NCBI GenBank assembly: GCA_026874595.1
Contig: CM049313.1
Coordinates: forward strand, 70,176,659-70,240,658
Reading direction: 5' to 3'
Length of the DNA: 64,000 nt
DNA from: Sipunculus nudus
Lineage: Eukaryota; Annelida; Sipuncula; Golfingiida; Sipunculidae
Part shown: positions 12,700 to 23,207 of the stretch, piece by piece
How positions within the stretch are numbered: position 1 is the first letter of the stretch
How the letters are laid out: every line of letters begins with the position of its first letter
Position numbers and translations under genes: made by a program
Notes under the pieces: model-generated
Told to the model about the DNA's origin: nothing
The model's input: only the letters and a program-made list of their open reading frames with translations
The model's database searches: none

Positions 12700-12952
12700 T
12701 ACTAACGCGTGGCCACGCGATACTAACGCGTGGGAACGAGAGAATTATCGCGTGGGAACGAGATACTGTCTCGTAGGAACGAGATAATTATCGCGTGGCC
12801 ACGAGATATTATCGCGTGGGAACGAGTTAATTATCGCGTGGGAACGAGATACTATCTCGTGGGAACGAGATAATTATCGCGTGGCCACGAGATACTATCG
12901 AGTGGGAACGAGATAAAAAATAATTTTGTGCATGTCCTATACGAGCCACCGT
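12700..12952 (-). repeat. Right inverted repeat of the foldback element
   Basis: Reverse-complement partner of 10986-11275. It contains several ATCGCGTGGCCACG-type subunits. Because GTGGCCAC is itself palindromic, single subunits can also fold on themselves. Confidence 0.8.
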
Positions 12953-12961
12953 ACTTTACCT

Positions 12962-14744
12962 GCCGAGCTCCGGTGGAATTTTTAAATTGGACAAGCAGCG
13001 AGTTCCTCGCCCATTTTAAAAACCGGCCGACATCCCTCGATTTTATAGAATGTGGTCACAATAGTATCGAGGTTCGACAGAGTCCAAAGATGTTTCTGCG
13101 CCTGAAACGTGAAGGGGCAACACAGGTCATCGTTGGAAGCAACTCCGAGCCTAGCCCGACTTAATCGGACTCAATGTTATAAGGCCCTGCCATATATTGA
13201 GTCCGATAGCTATACAGTGAGAGTTTCTACAATATTAGCCTCCGACTACACACCACCCAATGCCCTTGCAACCAGTGGCAACAGGTGTTCATTACCCCGT
13301 GCCAGCGCGCCATTCTTCAGTGCTGGGCCCGTTGATACAAAATGTTAAAAAATTTAGCTGTCAATCACTCGAGTCGGCGATGCTATCAGTGAGGTCATCA
13401 GGTGCGCCTATTCGACTTTTCTTCTCTGTCCCTATTAAATTCGCTGACATGCCTCTGGTAAAAAGGTCAGTAAATGTTAAAAAATGATGATCAAAGTTTA
13501 GTTTTAGTTGCTATCGGAACCATGAAACACATACTTATTATTGTTTAAATGGTGTAATCCTGTGTCTTGCTGTTTGGCAATAAACAGGCAGTCAAAGAAG
13601 ATGCAACGGATCCGTGGTGCTCGCTTGGGGCCCCGGCCATCTCTTCCCGAGCTACTATATACCGAGCAATACTCTCGCCGAAGTTTCAGCGAGTCCTCAG
13701 CGCTCTTCAACTCCGCGCTAAAGAGCGACGAGCTCTCCAACGAGCGGTTAAAATACTGTTGAAGCTCTTCCGATTAAACAATGTCCAGCCGAAGCTCGCC
13801 CGAAAAGTAGAAAAAAAAAAAAAAAACAACTCGGTAGGGTCTCGTTGACGTGATGTGGCTGGGGCTTATACAAAAGCATTAACTTTACAAAATATCTTAT
13901 TCTGTAAAAAAAAAGGGACTCGTACTATATCTCGAGGGAATTCGTGACACTGTGTTGATGAGCAGTATACATAAACTAGAACTTCCTTAAATACTTTATA
14001 TACCAAAGAACCGTCTACACAAACAAGGAAATGCCATAAAATGGTTAAACTTTCTATTTGGACAAACAAGAGTTAAGACTGGATTCGTATAAATAAGGAA
14101 GTCTCTATAATATTCAAACTGGCAAAAATGAAGATATTGCAAATGTTCATATGCGTTCTTTCACCATTTAAAAAACATGAGTTATAAAGTGGGTATCCGC
14201 GTCTTGAAAGTGAAAATCATTCGTAAGATCACTACTAATGTATATTATAACCATGGCGGGTATTTACTCCTGGGCGGGCTACGTCAACTGAAGAAAGGCA
14301 TTTTACCGGATACACTAAACAAACTTTTTAAAACAGATAATGCAGTAATGTAACCATTTTGAACCAGATGTATACGAGTGTACGTGACGGAAGGCATCAT
14401 AAATGCTGAGCAAACTCCGTATAAGAGAAGAAACGTGTTAAACAGGGGACTGTAAAGAAAGTTTTTTAAACACATATAAGACAGCAGTGCTAAACATGGT
14501 ATACAGACCTACATACATACAGACCTATACATATATATATAATATAAGGTCGTGCGTGGGTGAGGACACGCATGGTGTGCGCCTGTCTCACGTACAGGTG
14601 GGAATTATGACGGATCGTAAAAAAACAACCATTAACATAAGATTGATGACCACAAGTGTATAGTTACAACACGTTCACCAGGAAGATACAGAAACAGATA
14701 TCCCAGCTCTGTCTGTCTGTCTCAATCTCTCTCGCTCTCTCTGG

Positions 14745-14748
<4 letters not shown>
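12962..14748. other. Non-coding sequence; GC-richer stretch at about 12960-13850
   Basis: The stretch 13590-13800 is GC-rich and open in several frames on both strands, but no frame shows a known domain and none has convincing splice signals. The rest is AT-rich with nothing recognised. Confidence 0.45.
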
Positions 14749-14843
<95 letters not shown>

Positions 14844-14860
14844 CCTCACACACACACATG
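14727..14860. repeat. (CT)n(CA)n microsatellite
   Basis: About 80 bp of pure CT (14749-14831) followed by CACACACACACACC. Open frames on both strands (SLSLSL and RERERE) are artefacts. Confidence 0.95.
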
Positions 14861-15089
14861 TCGACATTGTATATATAGCGTGTATTGGCAGTGTCAACTA
14901 GAGTACAGGAGGTTTTAGGTTCGCAATCATATATAAGATTAAAGATGTCCAAGGTTGCCTTGTGTAATCATGTAGATTCTTCAGCTATAAACCCTAAGCA
15001 CTAATCATCCCGGTAATCGAAATAATTAACTGGTTAGTGGCCTGAGTATGCATGGTAACAGCAACTATTAATGTTGTGAATCCTGCTTA

Positions 15090-15325
15090 ATTCCTTTCCG
15101 CGATAATACGGACAGAGCACAGGCGTCCGACTAAATCCACGTAGATCGTGAGTTAAATTCACAGCCGAAAAGCGGTTTTCACTGTTCGTCCCATCCAGGG
15201 TGAGCGTTCTTCAGGCTTAATGGGAAGGCTGTGCCCGACATCCGCGTATCAGTCTTGAACGAGTTCGACTTTAAGGGAAAGGGGTCACCGGAGTTATGAT
15301 TACACACCCAGGACCCTTATGTGCG
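15090..15325 (+). repeat. Decayed tRNA-derived SINE (probable)
   Basis: The segment GGACAGAGCACAGGCGTCCGACTAAATCC...GATCGTGAGTTAAATTCACAGCC has tRNA layout: a D-arm-like block, an anticodon-arm-like block, and a damaged B box (GAGTTAAATTC in place of the usual GRGTTCGAATC). A non-tRNA body follows (CACTGTTCGTCCCATCCAGG...GGAAGGCTGTGCCCGACATC). The A box is badly eroded and no target duplication is seen, so this is an old copy at best. Confidence 0.45.
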
Positions 15326-15390
15326 GCAGTTATATACCATATATTATAAGTAGCAGTTTTAGTATAAAAGTAGGATTCATAGTGCTTTGC

Positions 15391-15480
15391 CTTAATATAT
15401 AATATATAATATTTAATATATAATATATAATATATAATATATAGTATATAGTATATAATATATAATATATAATATATAAT
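15391..15480. repeat. (TAATATA)n heptamer microsatellite
   Basis: About twelve 7-bp units with a few T and G variants. A short (GTAT)n run follows at 15519-15540. Confidence 0.9.
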
Positions 15481-15540
15481 TAAATAATCATCTGTATATT
15501 TGTTGTTGTTGTTGCGTGGTATGTATGTATGTATGTATGT

Positions 15541-16349
15541 AAATCTCCAATTTAAAGATATATCTGATAAATCAGATGTGAATGTATCAGGTATAATTAA
15601 CTTTTTCTTTTTAGACTTCCCTTAAAAAAAGACATTGCATTTTGTGTGGTAAATTTATTTTCGGGTTTCAAACAAGCTACGCCTGTTCAATTTTCTGTTT
15701 AATTTTAACCTTATAAATAGCGTATTCACTGTATACTTGCTGAACATAAACATGTACTATGTACAATAACTACATGTGGAAAATTACAGATCCCAGGACC
15801 ATATACACTTAATAAGGACTGTTACTGATATAACTTTATACTTCTTTATATATATATACTTCCTTTCGCTTTCCTCTACTTTGGTGAACCTTCCTGAATG
15901 TATGTAACACATTGGGCTGCTAAGTATATTTGTATATATATATACAGGACGTGTTATTTCTTGTTATTGTCACGGGGGCACAGTTTATAGGGACTTCATC
16001 ATATATGTTTTTTATATTTGTGCCTCATTTGCATCAAGGACATTCGGAAAAAAACAGTGAAGCGAATCAGTGGTCATAATCAGTCAACAAGACTCGATCA
16101 AGAACGCTGATTCAATATAATTTAACAATTTTAGATTTCTTTTAGGAATGTGCTTCACCGCAGTTTGAACCATTAATGCAACTGACACGGATTATACGTT
16201 TAATGTTACCAAAAACGAGGTCGGTCTGATGATATATATAGCTGGTGTTTGTATTTTTTCGGGTAAAAATTATGTGATGCCTTTAAAAAGACATGAGGAT
16301 TTCCATAGATATAATAACTATATCAAATTAAACAACTGGAAATATGCAT
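15541..16349. other. AT-rich non-coding sequence, nothing recognised
   Basis: No coding frame, repeat boundary or RNA-like fold was noticed. Confidence 0.55.
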
Positions 16350-16850
16350 TCTAAGGAATGCAAGCCTCCGTCGTGTCGGTGGTCCCTATTATATCGGACG
16401 CTCCCTATGACCCGTGTTTGCATACTCTTAATCGGCAGAAATTCTTATTCGTGATATGTTTTAATTCAAATTAGAAATTGTACAAGATGAATAAATAAAA
16501 AAATCATATTTGCAGGATCAAGCCTAATGAAATGTAGGATTAAGTCACAGATCTTCGGAGACAGGTGGCAGGAATATCATGATTGTGTTTTAGAAAATTT
16601 TATAATTATTATAGACAAATTAAATTTCCGGGAGGACGAGGAGAACTGGATGCGATCGAGGGGGGGGGGGGGGGCATGGCCCACTTGGCTATGGACCCGA
16701 TCATATGCCGGATCCACACCAAAATCTTATCGATGCTTCCTTGGTCCATTTCCTAAATGGCCTGAAACATTCATGAGATCCGTTCATAATTATGTTGTGA
16801 ACAAACACGCACCCAAACACGTACACAAACACACAATGTAAGCAGCATCA
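16350..16850 (+). repeat. Dispersed repeat, CCTCCGCC family, copy 3
   Basis: It shares with 1611-1965 the blocks TGCATTCTAAGGAATGCAAG, CCTCCGTCGTG, GGATCCACACCAAAATC, CCTGAAACATTCATGAGATC and TTATGTTGTGAACAAACA, in the same order. It is about 150 bp longer because of an extra middle section with a poly(G) tract (16660-16674). Confidence 0.6.
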
Positions 16851-17529
16851 CTCAAAAAGTTATAAACGGATTTTGATTAAATTTTCTGAATACCTGAGCA
16901 ATGATAGAAGGAAGAATTTACCTAAATTTTGGGGGTGTTCCGGATCCCCATCATGATCCAGGATTTTTTAAAGGAAAAATGCTGTATTTCTCTGCATTTC
17001 TGATAATGCCATATGGGGGTAATGAGCTGCTTTGGCGGAGGTCTGCGTTCTCTGAGAGCTTTCCTAATTGTTGATAGGGGTGACCTCTGGCGGGCGGTTG
17101 GAGACAAATCATATACACATAATTCACCTAAAGGACACAACAACACGATAAAAAAAAAACGAAAAAAAAAGACATGGGCTAAATTATACGCTTCAGGTAG
17201 GAAATATAATACAAATTAATTTCAAATAATTTATTTGTATTGAATTAAAATTCATTTCGCAATTTAAAAATGCATTCTATTGATAAAATGACACGTATTG
17301 ACACAAAACATTCATTAAGCAACATTGAAGTGTACATGACAACCAATAAATCTAATTTGATATAGACGCACAGAACACGGCAGTTCTACACAACGAACAG
17401 CAAGACAAGGACAAGATCTAATGAACGGTACTTCAGAAAATGTAAGAACATGAACATTTGCCAATGAAAGCAGCTCAATTTCATATGAACATGTAAACCG
17501 CTATTCCAGTTCAATGCCAATTGTTTATT
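16851..17529. other. AT-rich non-coding sequence, nothing recognised
   Basis: A poly(A)-rich patch at 17149-17170 is the only notable feature. Confidence 0.55.
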
Positions 17530-19420
17530 GCTTGCCGGAAATCTTCGATTTTGGCAAGCATGTTGGTCAGTTGTGTATGTCTGTTTGTTTGTCTGTCTCC
17601 ACCCGCAAATGCACAGTTTTGTAGCGATCGCTTTCAAACTTACACAGTTGATGTACAACCAAAACCTATTGCATTTTGTCAATATTAGTCACGGGTCAAG
17701 GTCAAGGTCATCAAAAATTTGAAAAAAAACGTTTTTTTTCTTCATATCTTTGTCACCATTAGTCGTATCTACTTCAACTGTAGCTCATTTTAATCGTCAT
17801 TCCAAGGCCTTTCTTCTCGTGTGTAGCTAACAAATTTGCTGTAACCATGGTTACATATTTCCGGGGAAAAGTCGTGAAAAATGGTCTTATTTTTCTAACT
17901 TTGTCAGTTTTAAAGCTAGAGAGGTCTAGTTTTTTTCTTGCATCAGGTAGTATTCAACTAGAGTTATTTGATTATATTAAAAGTCTCGCAATATCTCGTA
18001 CAATATCTCATTTAACGAGATATTTCGAGATATCACTTAGTTATAGACTAGAATCTACAATTATGCAGGAATCATTTTGAAACTGATATATCATATCTTA
18101 TGTCTGACATAAATATCTAGAAACAGATTTTTCATTTTCCGGATATGGCCGCTAGGGGGCGCTGCACCTGAACCTCCCGAACATAACAATTTTTGGACAT
18201 ATCTCCAAAACTATAAACCTCAGTTACAGAAACTATAGCTTGGTTTCTTCTTGATAACCTCGGAAAGTTCTCTGGTCTAAATCTTGTGTCACTTTGTCTG
18301 TATGTCTGTCTGTTTGTCAGTTGTCCTTACATTCGCCTGCTTGCTGGTTTTCGCATATATAGCATTCTACAGTCCATGGTTTTGAAAGAATTCTTTAAAA
18401 ACTGGTACATGTTATGTCTTACACAAATATCTCGAAACGAATTTTTCATTTTCCGAATATGGCCGCTGGGGTGCGCTGCCTATGACCCTCCCAAACATAT
18501 CATGTTTTTGGCCATATCTCCATAACTATAATTCTCCATTACAGAAACTATGGCTTATTTTATTTCTCTTGGTCTTCCCCATAACCTGAGTAAGTCATGT
18601 GGTCTCATTCTTGTGTTACTTTGTTAGTATGTCTGACTGTTTGTCAGTTGTCCTCAAATTCGCCTGCTTGCTATTTCTTGTGTCTTACATAGAGCATTCT
18701 AGAGGCCACAGTTGGAAAGGAATCCTTTTGAAACTTGTACATGTTATGTCTTACACAAATATCTCGAAATTAATTTTCATTTTCCGAATATGGCCGCTAG
18801 GGGGCGCTGCCCATGACCCTCCCCAACATATCATTTTTTTTTTTGGCCATATCTCCATAACTATTATTCTCAATTTCAGAAAATATTACTTATTTTCTTC
18901 CTCTTGGTCTTCCCGTAACCTGAGTATGTCATGTGGTCTCACTCTTGTGTTACTTTGATGGTATGTCTGTCTGTTTATCAGTTGTCCTCAAATTCGCCTG
19001 CTTGCTTTTTCTTGTGTCTTACATATACCATTCTTCAGGCCACAGTTTTGAAGGAATCCTTTTGTAACTGGTACATGTTATGTCTTACTCTAATATCTTG
19101 TAAAAGATTCTTTATTTTCCGGATATTGCCGCTAGGGGCGCTGAACATGACCTTCCCAAAAAATTAATTTTATTTTCTTCCTCTGAGTCTTATCCATAAC
19201 CTGGTTAAGTCATCTGGTCTAAAGCTTGTGTCACTTTGTCAGTATGTCTGTCTGTTTGTCAGTTGTTGTCAGCTATGTCTGGTTTCATGTTCTTTTGTGT
19301 GAAATATGTCGTTCAACAGGCCTAACTTTTCACCAGTCGTTCTGAAAGTCACTCAATTGTTAGAAAACCGAAAGTTTATTCTGTCTGTCCGTCTGTTTAT
19401 GATTTCAACTTCCGGCAAGC
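17530..19420. mobile_element. Inverted-repeat-bounded repeat element, 1.9 kb, with four internal tandem units
   Basis: GCTTGCCGGAA at 17530-17540 is repeated as a perfect inverted copy at 19410-19420, and GTCTGTCTGTTT-type runs lie just inside both ends. No clear target duplication was found and no transposase is encoded, so the superfamily is unresolved. The central part is a tandem array of about 335-bp units. Confidence 0.5.
18030..19290 (+). repeat. Four tandem units of about 335 bp with CTCF-like motifs
   Basis: Each unit contains ATATCT-GAAA--GATTTTTCATTTTCCG, GGCCGCTAGGGGGCGCTG (or a variant), CATATCTCCATAACTAT, GTGTTACTTTG and GTATGTCTGTCTGTTTGTCA in that order. The GCCGCTAGGGGGCGC block is at about 18148 and 18794, with altered versions at about 18460 (GGGGTGCGC) and 19126 (one G fewer). 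Confidence 0.8.
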
Positions 19421-19663
19421 GTTCGACCTATGGTCGTCTAGTTTTTTCATTCTTTTTTTTCAATTCTATTCAAATTTATATCATTATAGCTTCCATTTCA
19501 TTACAGAGTTGATCCCAGGTCTGATATATATAAACTCATGTATTCTCCAACGCAGATTCCGACTCTCTGTACTGTACAGTTATATGACTATCGAGGGATT
19601 ACACTGATATCATGTTGCAGGGGCGGACACAGGATATTCGAAAATAGGGGGGGGGGGTCTGAC

Positions 19664-19671
19664 CACCCTGG
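19664..19671. repeat. Left 8-bp target site duplication, CACCCTGG
   Basis: Identical to CACCCTGG at 20204-20211. It directly abuts the CAG that starts the element. Confidence 0.85.
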
Positions 19672-20203
19672 CAGAGATGTGGCCAGGTACTTGTACCTGT
19701 ACCTGTACTTGTACCTAGGTACACATTTCAGAGTACCTGTACCTGTACCTGTACCTGCTGGTCATGAGTAGGAAGTACCTTGTACCTGTACCTGTACCTG
19801 GAACTAAAGTACCTTACCTGGTAAAGGTACTCCAGGTACATTTTCATATTTTCATTTTTTTAAGTTTTTTCCTCTTTAAGTATTAAAATTGATTACCTGT
19901 AGTGTAAATTAATCAACAAGCCATCAGTGTGATAATATACTTTATACTTATATTTAGAATTTACTTTAGCAAACAACTTTGTTTGATATTGTTTGATAGA
20001 AAAAAAGGGCATGTTAACTTGCATATGTATGTGAATTAATGCAGCTATTATTATCTTTTAAAACGTCTTTGAAGTGGTCATAAAATAAATGACCTGTACC
20101 CAGGTACTGTGTGAAAATTAAGTACCTGTACCTATACCTGGCTAATTCACAAGTACCTGTACCTGTACCTAGGTACTTTCACTTATACCTGGTCCCAATC
20201 CTG
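19672..20203. mobile_element. hAT-type MITE, 532 bp, with TACCTG hexamer arrays near both ends
   Basis: The left end is CAGAGATGTGGCCAGGTA. The right end on the minus strand is CAGGATTGGGACCAGGTA, matching apart from a few substitutions and a length difference. A perfect 8-bp duplication flanks it. Short inverted repeats starting CAG plus an 8-bp duplication define hAT elements. Interrupted GTACCTGTACCTG runs fill 19688-19840 and 20097-20180, where hAT elements usually carry subterminal transposase-binding repeats. There is no coding capacity. Confidence 0.85.
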
Positions 20204-20211
20204 CACCCTGG

Positions 20212-22376
20212 CACAGGTGAAGAAGTGTGCTGGACCTGCCAGCAGGCAATGTACATAACTCTTACATGTAGAAATATTTGGGGATGAAAACGGCACCAGA
20301 CGTAAAACCGACGTTGGTTCTCGGTATTAAACGTGTATTATTGCTTTTCCTGGATTTGTTCTGATGGAAAAAAGAGGTTGCACGGGCCTACAGCGCCCTC
20401 ACTTAATCCGCCGAAGATTTTATCCTTTTAAAATGTACATTTAAAATACTAAAAGTTCCCGAGTATTGTAACATATAATATGTTAATAGGCTTTTTCTAC
20501 GAGCATGCGCACTGCGCGTAACTTTCGTCTGCTGAGTCAACATAGTGATTTTGGGTTTTTCTTTATAACGGAAATAACATCCAAAAACTCATTCGGGTAC
20601 CTGGTCTTAAATATGAGATACGATTTTTTACCTTTTTTTCTATTATAAGATAAAGGACCCCAACACTCAGTGTCAGTCCCACCGACAGATGGCGCTGGTG
20701 AAGTGGAAAAGGTAAATATGTGAAATTTTAGTCAGGAAACTGGAAGGTGAATATTTGAAAGTAAATGGTTTATCAAGCAAACTAACACATTTGATACTGC
20801 TCAAAAACCCGGCGGTGTGAGTAGCTAATCCGTATAAGTATATTGTACTTAATATGTTTAAGATACACAAAATTGGCGGGAAAGGATGTCAAAGGCCGAG
20901 CTGTATGAAATCCCTTTCCCACCCGCCCCGCGGACCAGGGTACAACTACCCCACTAGTAAAAGCCTGCAACACAGACCGTCACTACGGTATTCAGTGTTA
21001 ACATATAAAACCTTTCTGCTTTACAACCAAGTCGCGTGGAGCCTGTCACAGTGGGCTCTAGAGCTATCAATAAAAACAGTTCCGCTACGCGTGGACCCCA
21101 TGTAATTAATACAGGGGACCCCTGACGACACAGCGCGTACCTCTTGTTACCTTTGATCTCACCGCCATCATGAATAAAATACAAAAGCGCTTGATGAGCT
21201 CGCGTAACTGGGGTTGTTAACTCGTCCGACCTTGCGTATTCTCTTAGCAGACATCATACAGCGACTCAGACAGCTCTATCGGCGCGCGGGCATTTTTTGA
21301 CGAACGCTTGCCTGACAAAACGTTCATTGACTTAAACTCACCTCGGAGCGCCCGTGTATACATATACATACATATAAATATATATTGAGCTGGCGGCCGC
21401 GATACCCAGTTTCTATCACCCGGCCTTGCCGTTTATTGGGAATAAAGTGGAGTATATACAGTGAGCATGGCTGGTTTCCGTACCCACTGGCACACTTTGG
21501 GTTAAAACCTACGCTTGATGTTGCGGTGTAGTGAATGAGTTGGCTGCTAGGGCGTTTTGGCTTCGGGTTGCGGGGAGTCGCTGGTTGTGTGGGATGCGCT
21601 GTATGGGGTTGGCCCGTCTGATGAGGCATAGACGATTCTAAGACTACAGAAGACTCTGGGGATACTTATACTGATTATCATCAGAAACCATCCCAACCGA
21701 CGGGCCCATTTCGTCGACAGGGAGTGGACGGATTCGCCAAGTGGTGTGGTGAGCTGAGCTTGAGTTTATTGTGAATGTTGCGTACCTATAAACAGTCTCT
21801 GTATCATAAGGGTGTGTGGGTCTAGCCTTATCTCTCGGGCACTCTACAAGATCAGTCTGTACAGCTCTTCAGAGGCCCTCATCAGCTGACGATAGTCCAG
21901 CTCTGAAACCCGAGCCACCCTGGGTTCACCCCGCCCGCAGTGGTTCTCACCCAGTCTTTGCTACACTTTGGTGGCATCAACCGAAACCCCGGATAGTCAA
22001 ACAGATTTACATTGGCTGTAGAACAACACAGCTTAACTGTTTTATAAAACTTCTCACGTTTGGAGGTTACTGGCACAATGCACTCGTATGGAGGTAACAT
22101 TATAAGCTCATGTATATTTTGGTAGTTCATTCACAGTGACTGAAGCGTCTACTAGATAGCACGTGCAGGCGACCGTTGGTATGATGTACACTGCGCGGAC
22201 CTGATGTATTTATCCAATGTCTGTATGCTGGCACCATTTCCAGTCTTTCTTGTAACCTTTGTAAATTTAAGTACTTGACACCCTCGTATCAACTGTCGCA
22301 AATCTTTCTTTATATGCACAACAGACGATTTACTTCAACAGAGGAACAGAAAAACATCGCTTAATAGCGTGTATCT
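20212..22376. other. Upstream region of the ADAMTS gene, no gene recognised
   Basis: GC content rises from about 20.85 kb on. Short frames on both strands show no domain. The stretch may contain distal promoter sequence or untranslated upstream exons, which cannot be seen without transcripts. Confidence 0.4.
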
Positions 22377-22379
22377 ATT

Positions 22380-22387
22380 TATATAAA
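22380..22387 (+). promoter_or_regulatory. TATA-box candidate, TATATAAA
   Basis: It matches the TATAWAAR consensus and sits about 290 bp upstream of the start codon, giving a predicted transcript start near 22410-22420 and a leader of about 260 bases. In such an AT-rich sequence the motif is common by chance, so position is the main argument. Confidence 0.3.
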
Positions 22388-22409
22388 TTTGTATTGCATT
22401 GCGGTCTTG

Positions 22410-22676
22410 ACATTTTTAGTGGCTGCCGAACTAAGTCGGAATGTTCATCCAGAAGCAGACGACACTATCGAGCACTGGTAAACAGACGTGTGTTTAGAAG
22501 GTATGGACCTCCACGAGGTTCCAACAAGACAGACACCTGTTGCTGCTGCAACTGTTTCCAAAAGGCGAAAGTAGTCCCAGGAACAGGAGTAGTTAAATCA
22601 GTGATCCAGGGAGGTTCTCCTCTGGAGAGGTTCTCTCTGCTCGGGAGGTTCTCTGTTTGAGAGGTCTGGCACCGCG
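22410..22676 (+). other. Putative 5' untranslated leader of the ADAMTS gene
   Basis: The sequence is GC-richer than its surroundings. Its last 60 bases contain three repeats of about 17 bp built on GGAGGTTCTC (22610, 22627 and 22644). Upstream ATGs are present (for example 22503). The start codon context is CCGCGATGG, with purine at -3 and G at +4. The transcript start is inferred. Confidence 0.4.
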
Positions 22677-22773
22677 ATGGAGACGCGGGTGTACATAGTC
22701 GTAGCGGCCGTGGTCGCTGGTGTTCTTTCAGAGTTGTGCGATGCATCGTTCACATTCCACGACCACAAGCAAG
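22677..22773 (+). CDS. ADAMTS-family metalloprotease, exon 1: start codon and signal peptide
   Basis: The exon encodes 32 residues plus one base. It begins METR, continues with a hydrophobic core (VYIVVAAVVAGVL), and has a polar end with small residues around CDAS where signal peptidase could cut. The start codon has a strong Kozak context. The exon ends CAAG|GTGAGT, a near-consensus splice donor, and the frame beyond it runs into CA-repeat sequence, so it is not read through. It ends in phase 1, which fits the exon at 57647 exactly. The role as ADAMTS exon 1 rests on that phase match, on both exons being on the same strand, and on the usual ADAMTS layout of a signal-peptide exon followed by a propeptide exon. 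On its own this exon would only show a secreted protein. Confidence 0.65.
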
Positions 22774-22777
22774 GTGA

Positions 22778-23030
22778 GTCCTCACACGCACACACGCACA
22801 CACACACTGACGGACAGACGACCACACATATACATAGACCCAACACACACACAGACGGACAGACAGTCAAACATTCCGTCACACTATTCACTGACACACG
22901 TGCGTGTACGCACACACACAGACGGAAAACCTTGTTCCGTCATAACGCACGCACACCGACACATACATACACCCACACCAAAGTATACTCCAATGTACCT
23001 ACTGAGTAAACCCACACACGCACGCATGCA
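22778..23030. repeat. CA-rich simple-sequence region
   Basis: Interspersed CACACA and GACGGACAGACG blocks start directly after the exon 1 donor. They produce false open frames of TH/HT composition. Confidence 0.85.
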
Positions 23031-23156
23031 CATACTGTTTGTCTCGTTTCGTGCATAGAACAATTACGTTCAATACAGGAAATATATATTCCTCTCTCAT
23101 TGCAATCTTCTTATATTAATAGGATGTTATATGTATAGGTGAAAGAACAGGAAATT

Positions 23157-23160
<4 letters not shown>

Positions 23161-23205
<45 letters not shown>
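23161..23205. repeat. (AT)n microsatellite
   Basis: A 45-bp uninterrupted AT run. Confidence 0.95.

Positions 23206-23207
<2 letters not shown>

Larger units (their letters stand above)
10986..12952. mobile_element. Non-autonomous foldback (Mutator-like) element, 1967 bp
   Basis: The two ends are long inverted repeats. The first 50 or so bases (ACGGTGGCTCGTATAGGACA onward) match on both sides with only one single-base length difference. They continue into about 210 bp of 20- to 24-bp subunits built on TATCTCGTTCCCACGCG and its variants (left to about 11275, right from about 12700). A perfect 9-bp duplication flanks the element. Long inverted repeats plus a 9-bp duplication fit the Mutator/MULE superfamily. 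The 1.4-kb interior has microsatellites and G/C homopolymers and no transposase, so movement would depend on an enzyme supplied elsewhere. The WERDTNA-type frame at the left end is a repeat by-product. Confidence 0.85.

Noticed and set aside
13541-13848. GC-rich frames on both strands
   Set aside because: Local composition lowers stop frequency; no domain or start context was found.
14656-14901. SLSLSL and RERERE frames
   Set aside because: Translations of the (CT)n run; the same holds for 31271-31510.
22720-23058. Extension of the signal-peptide frame into intron 1
   Set aside because: A consensus GTGAGT donor follows codon 32, and beyond it the frame reads CA repeats.
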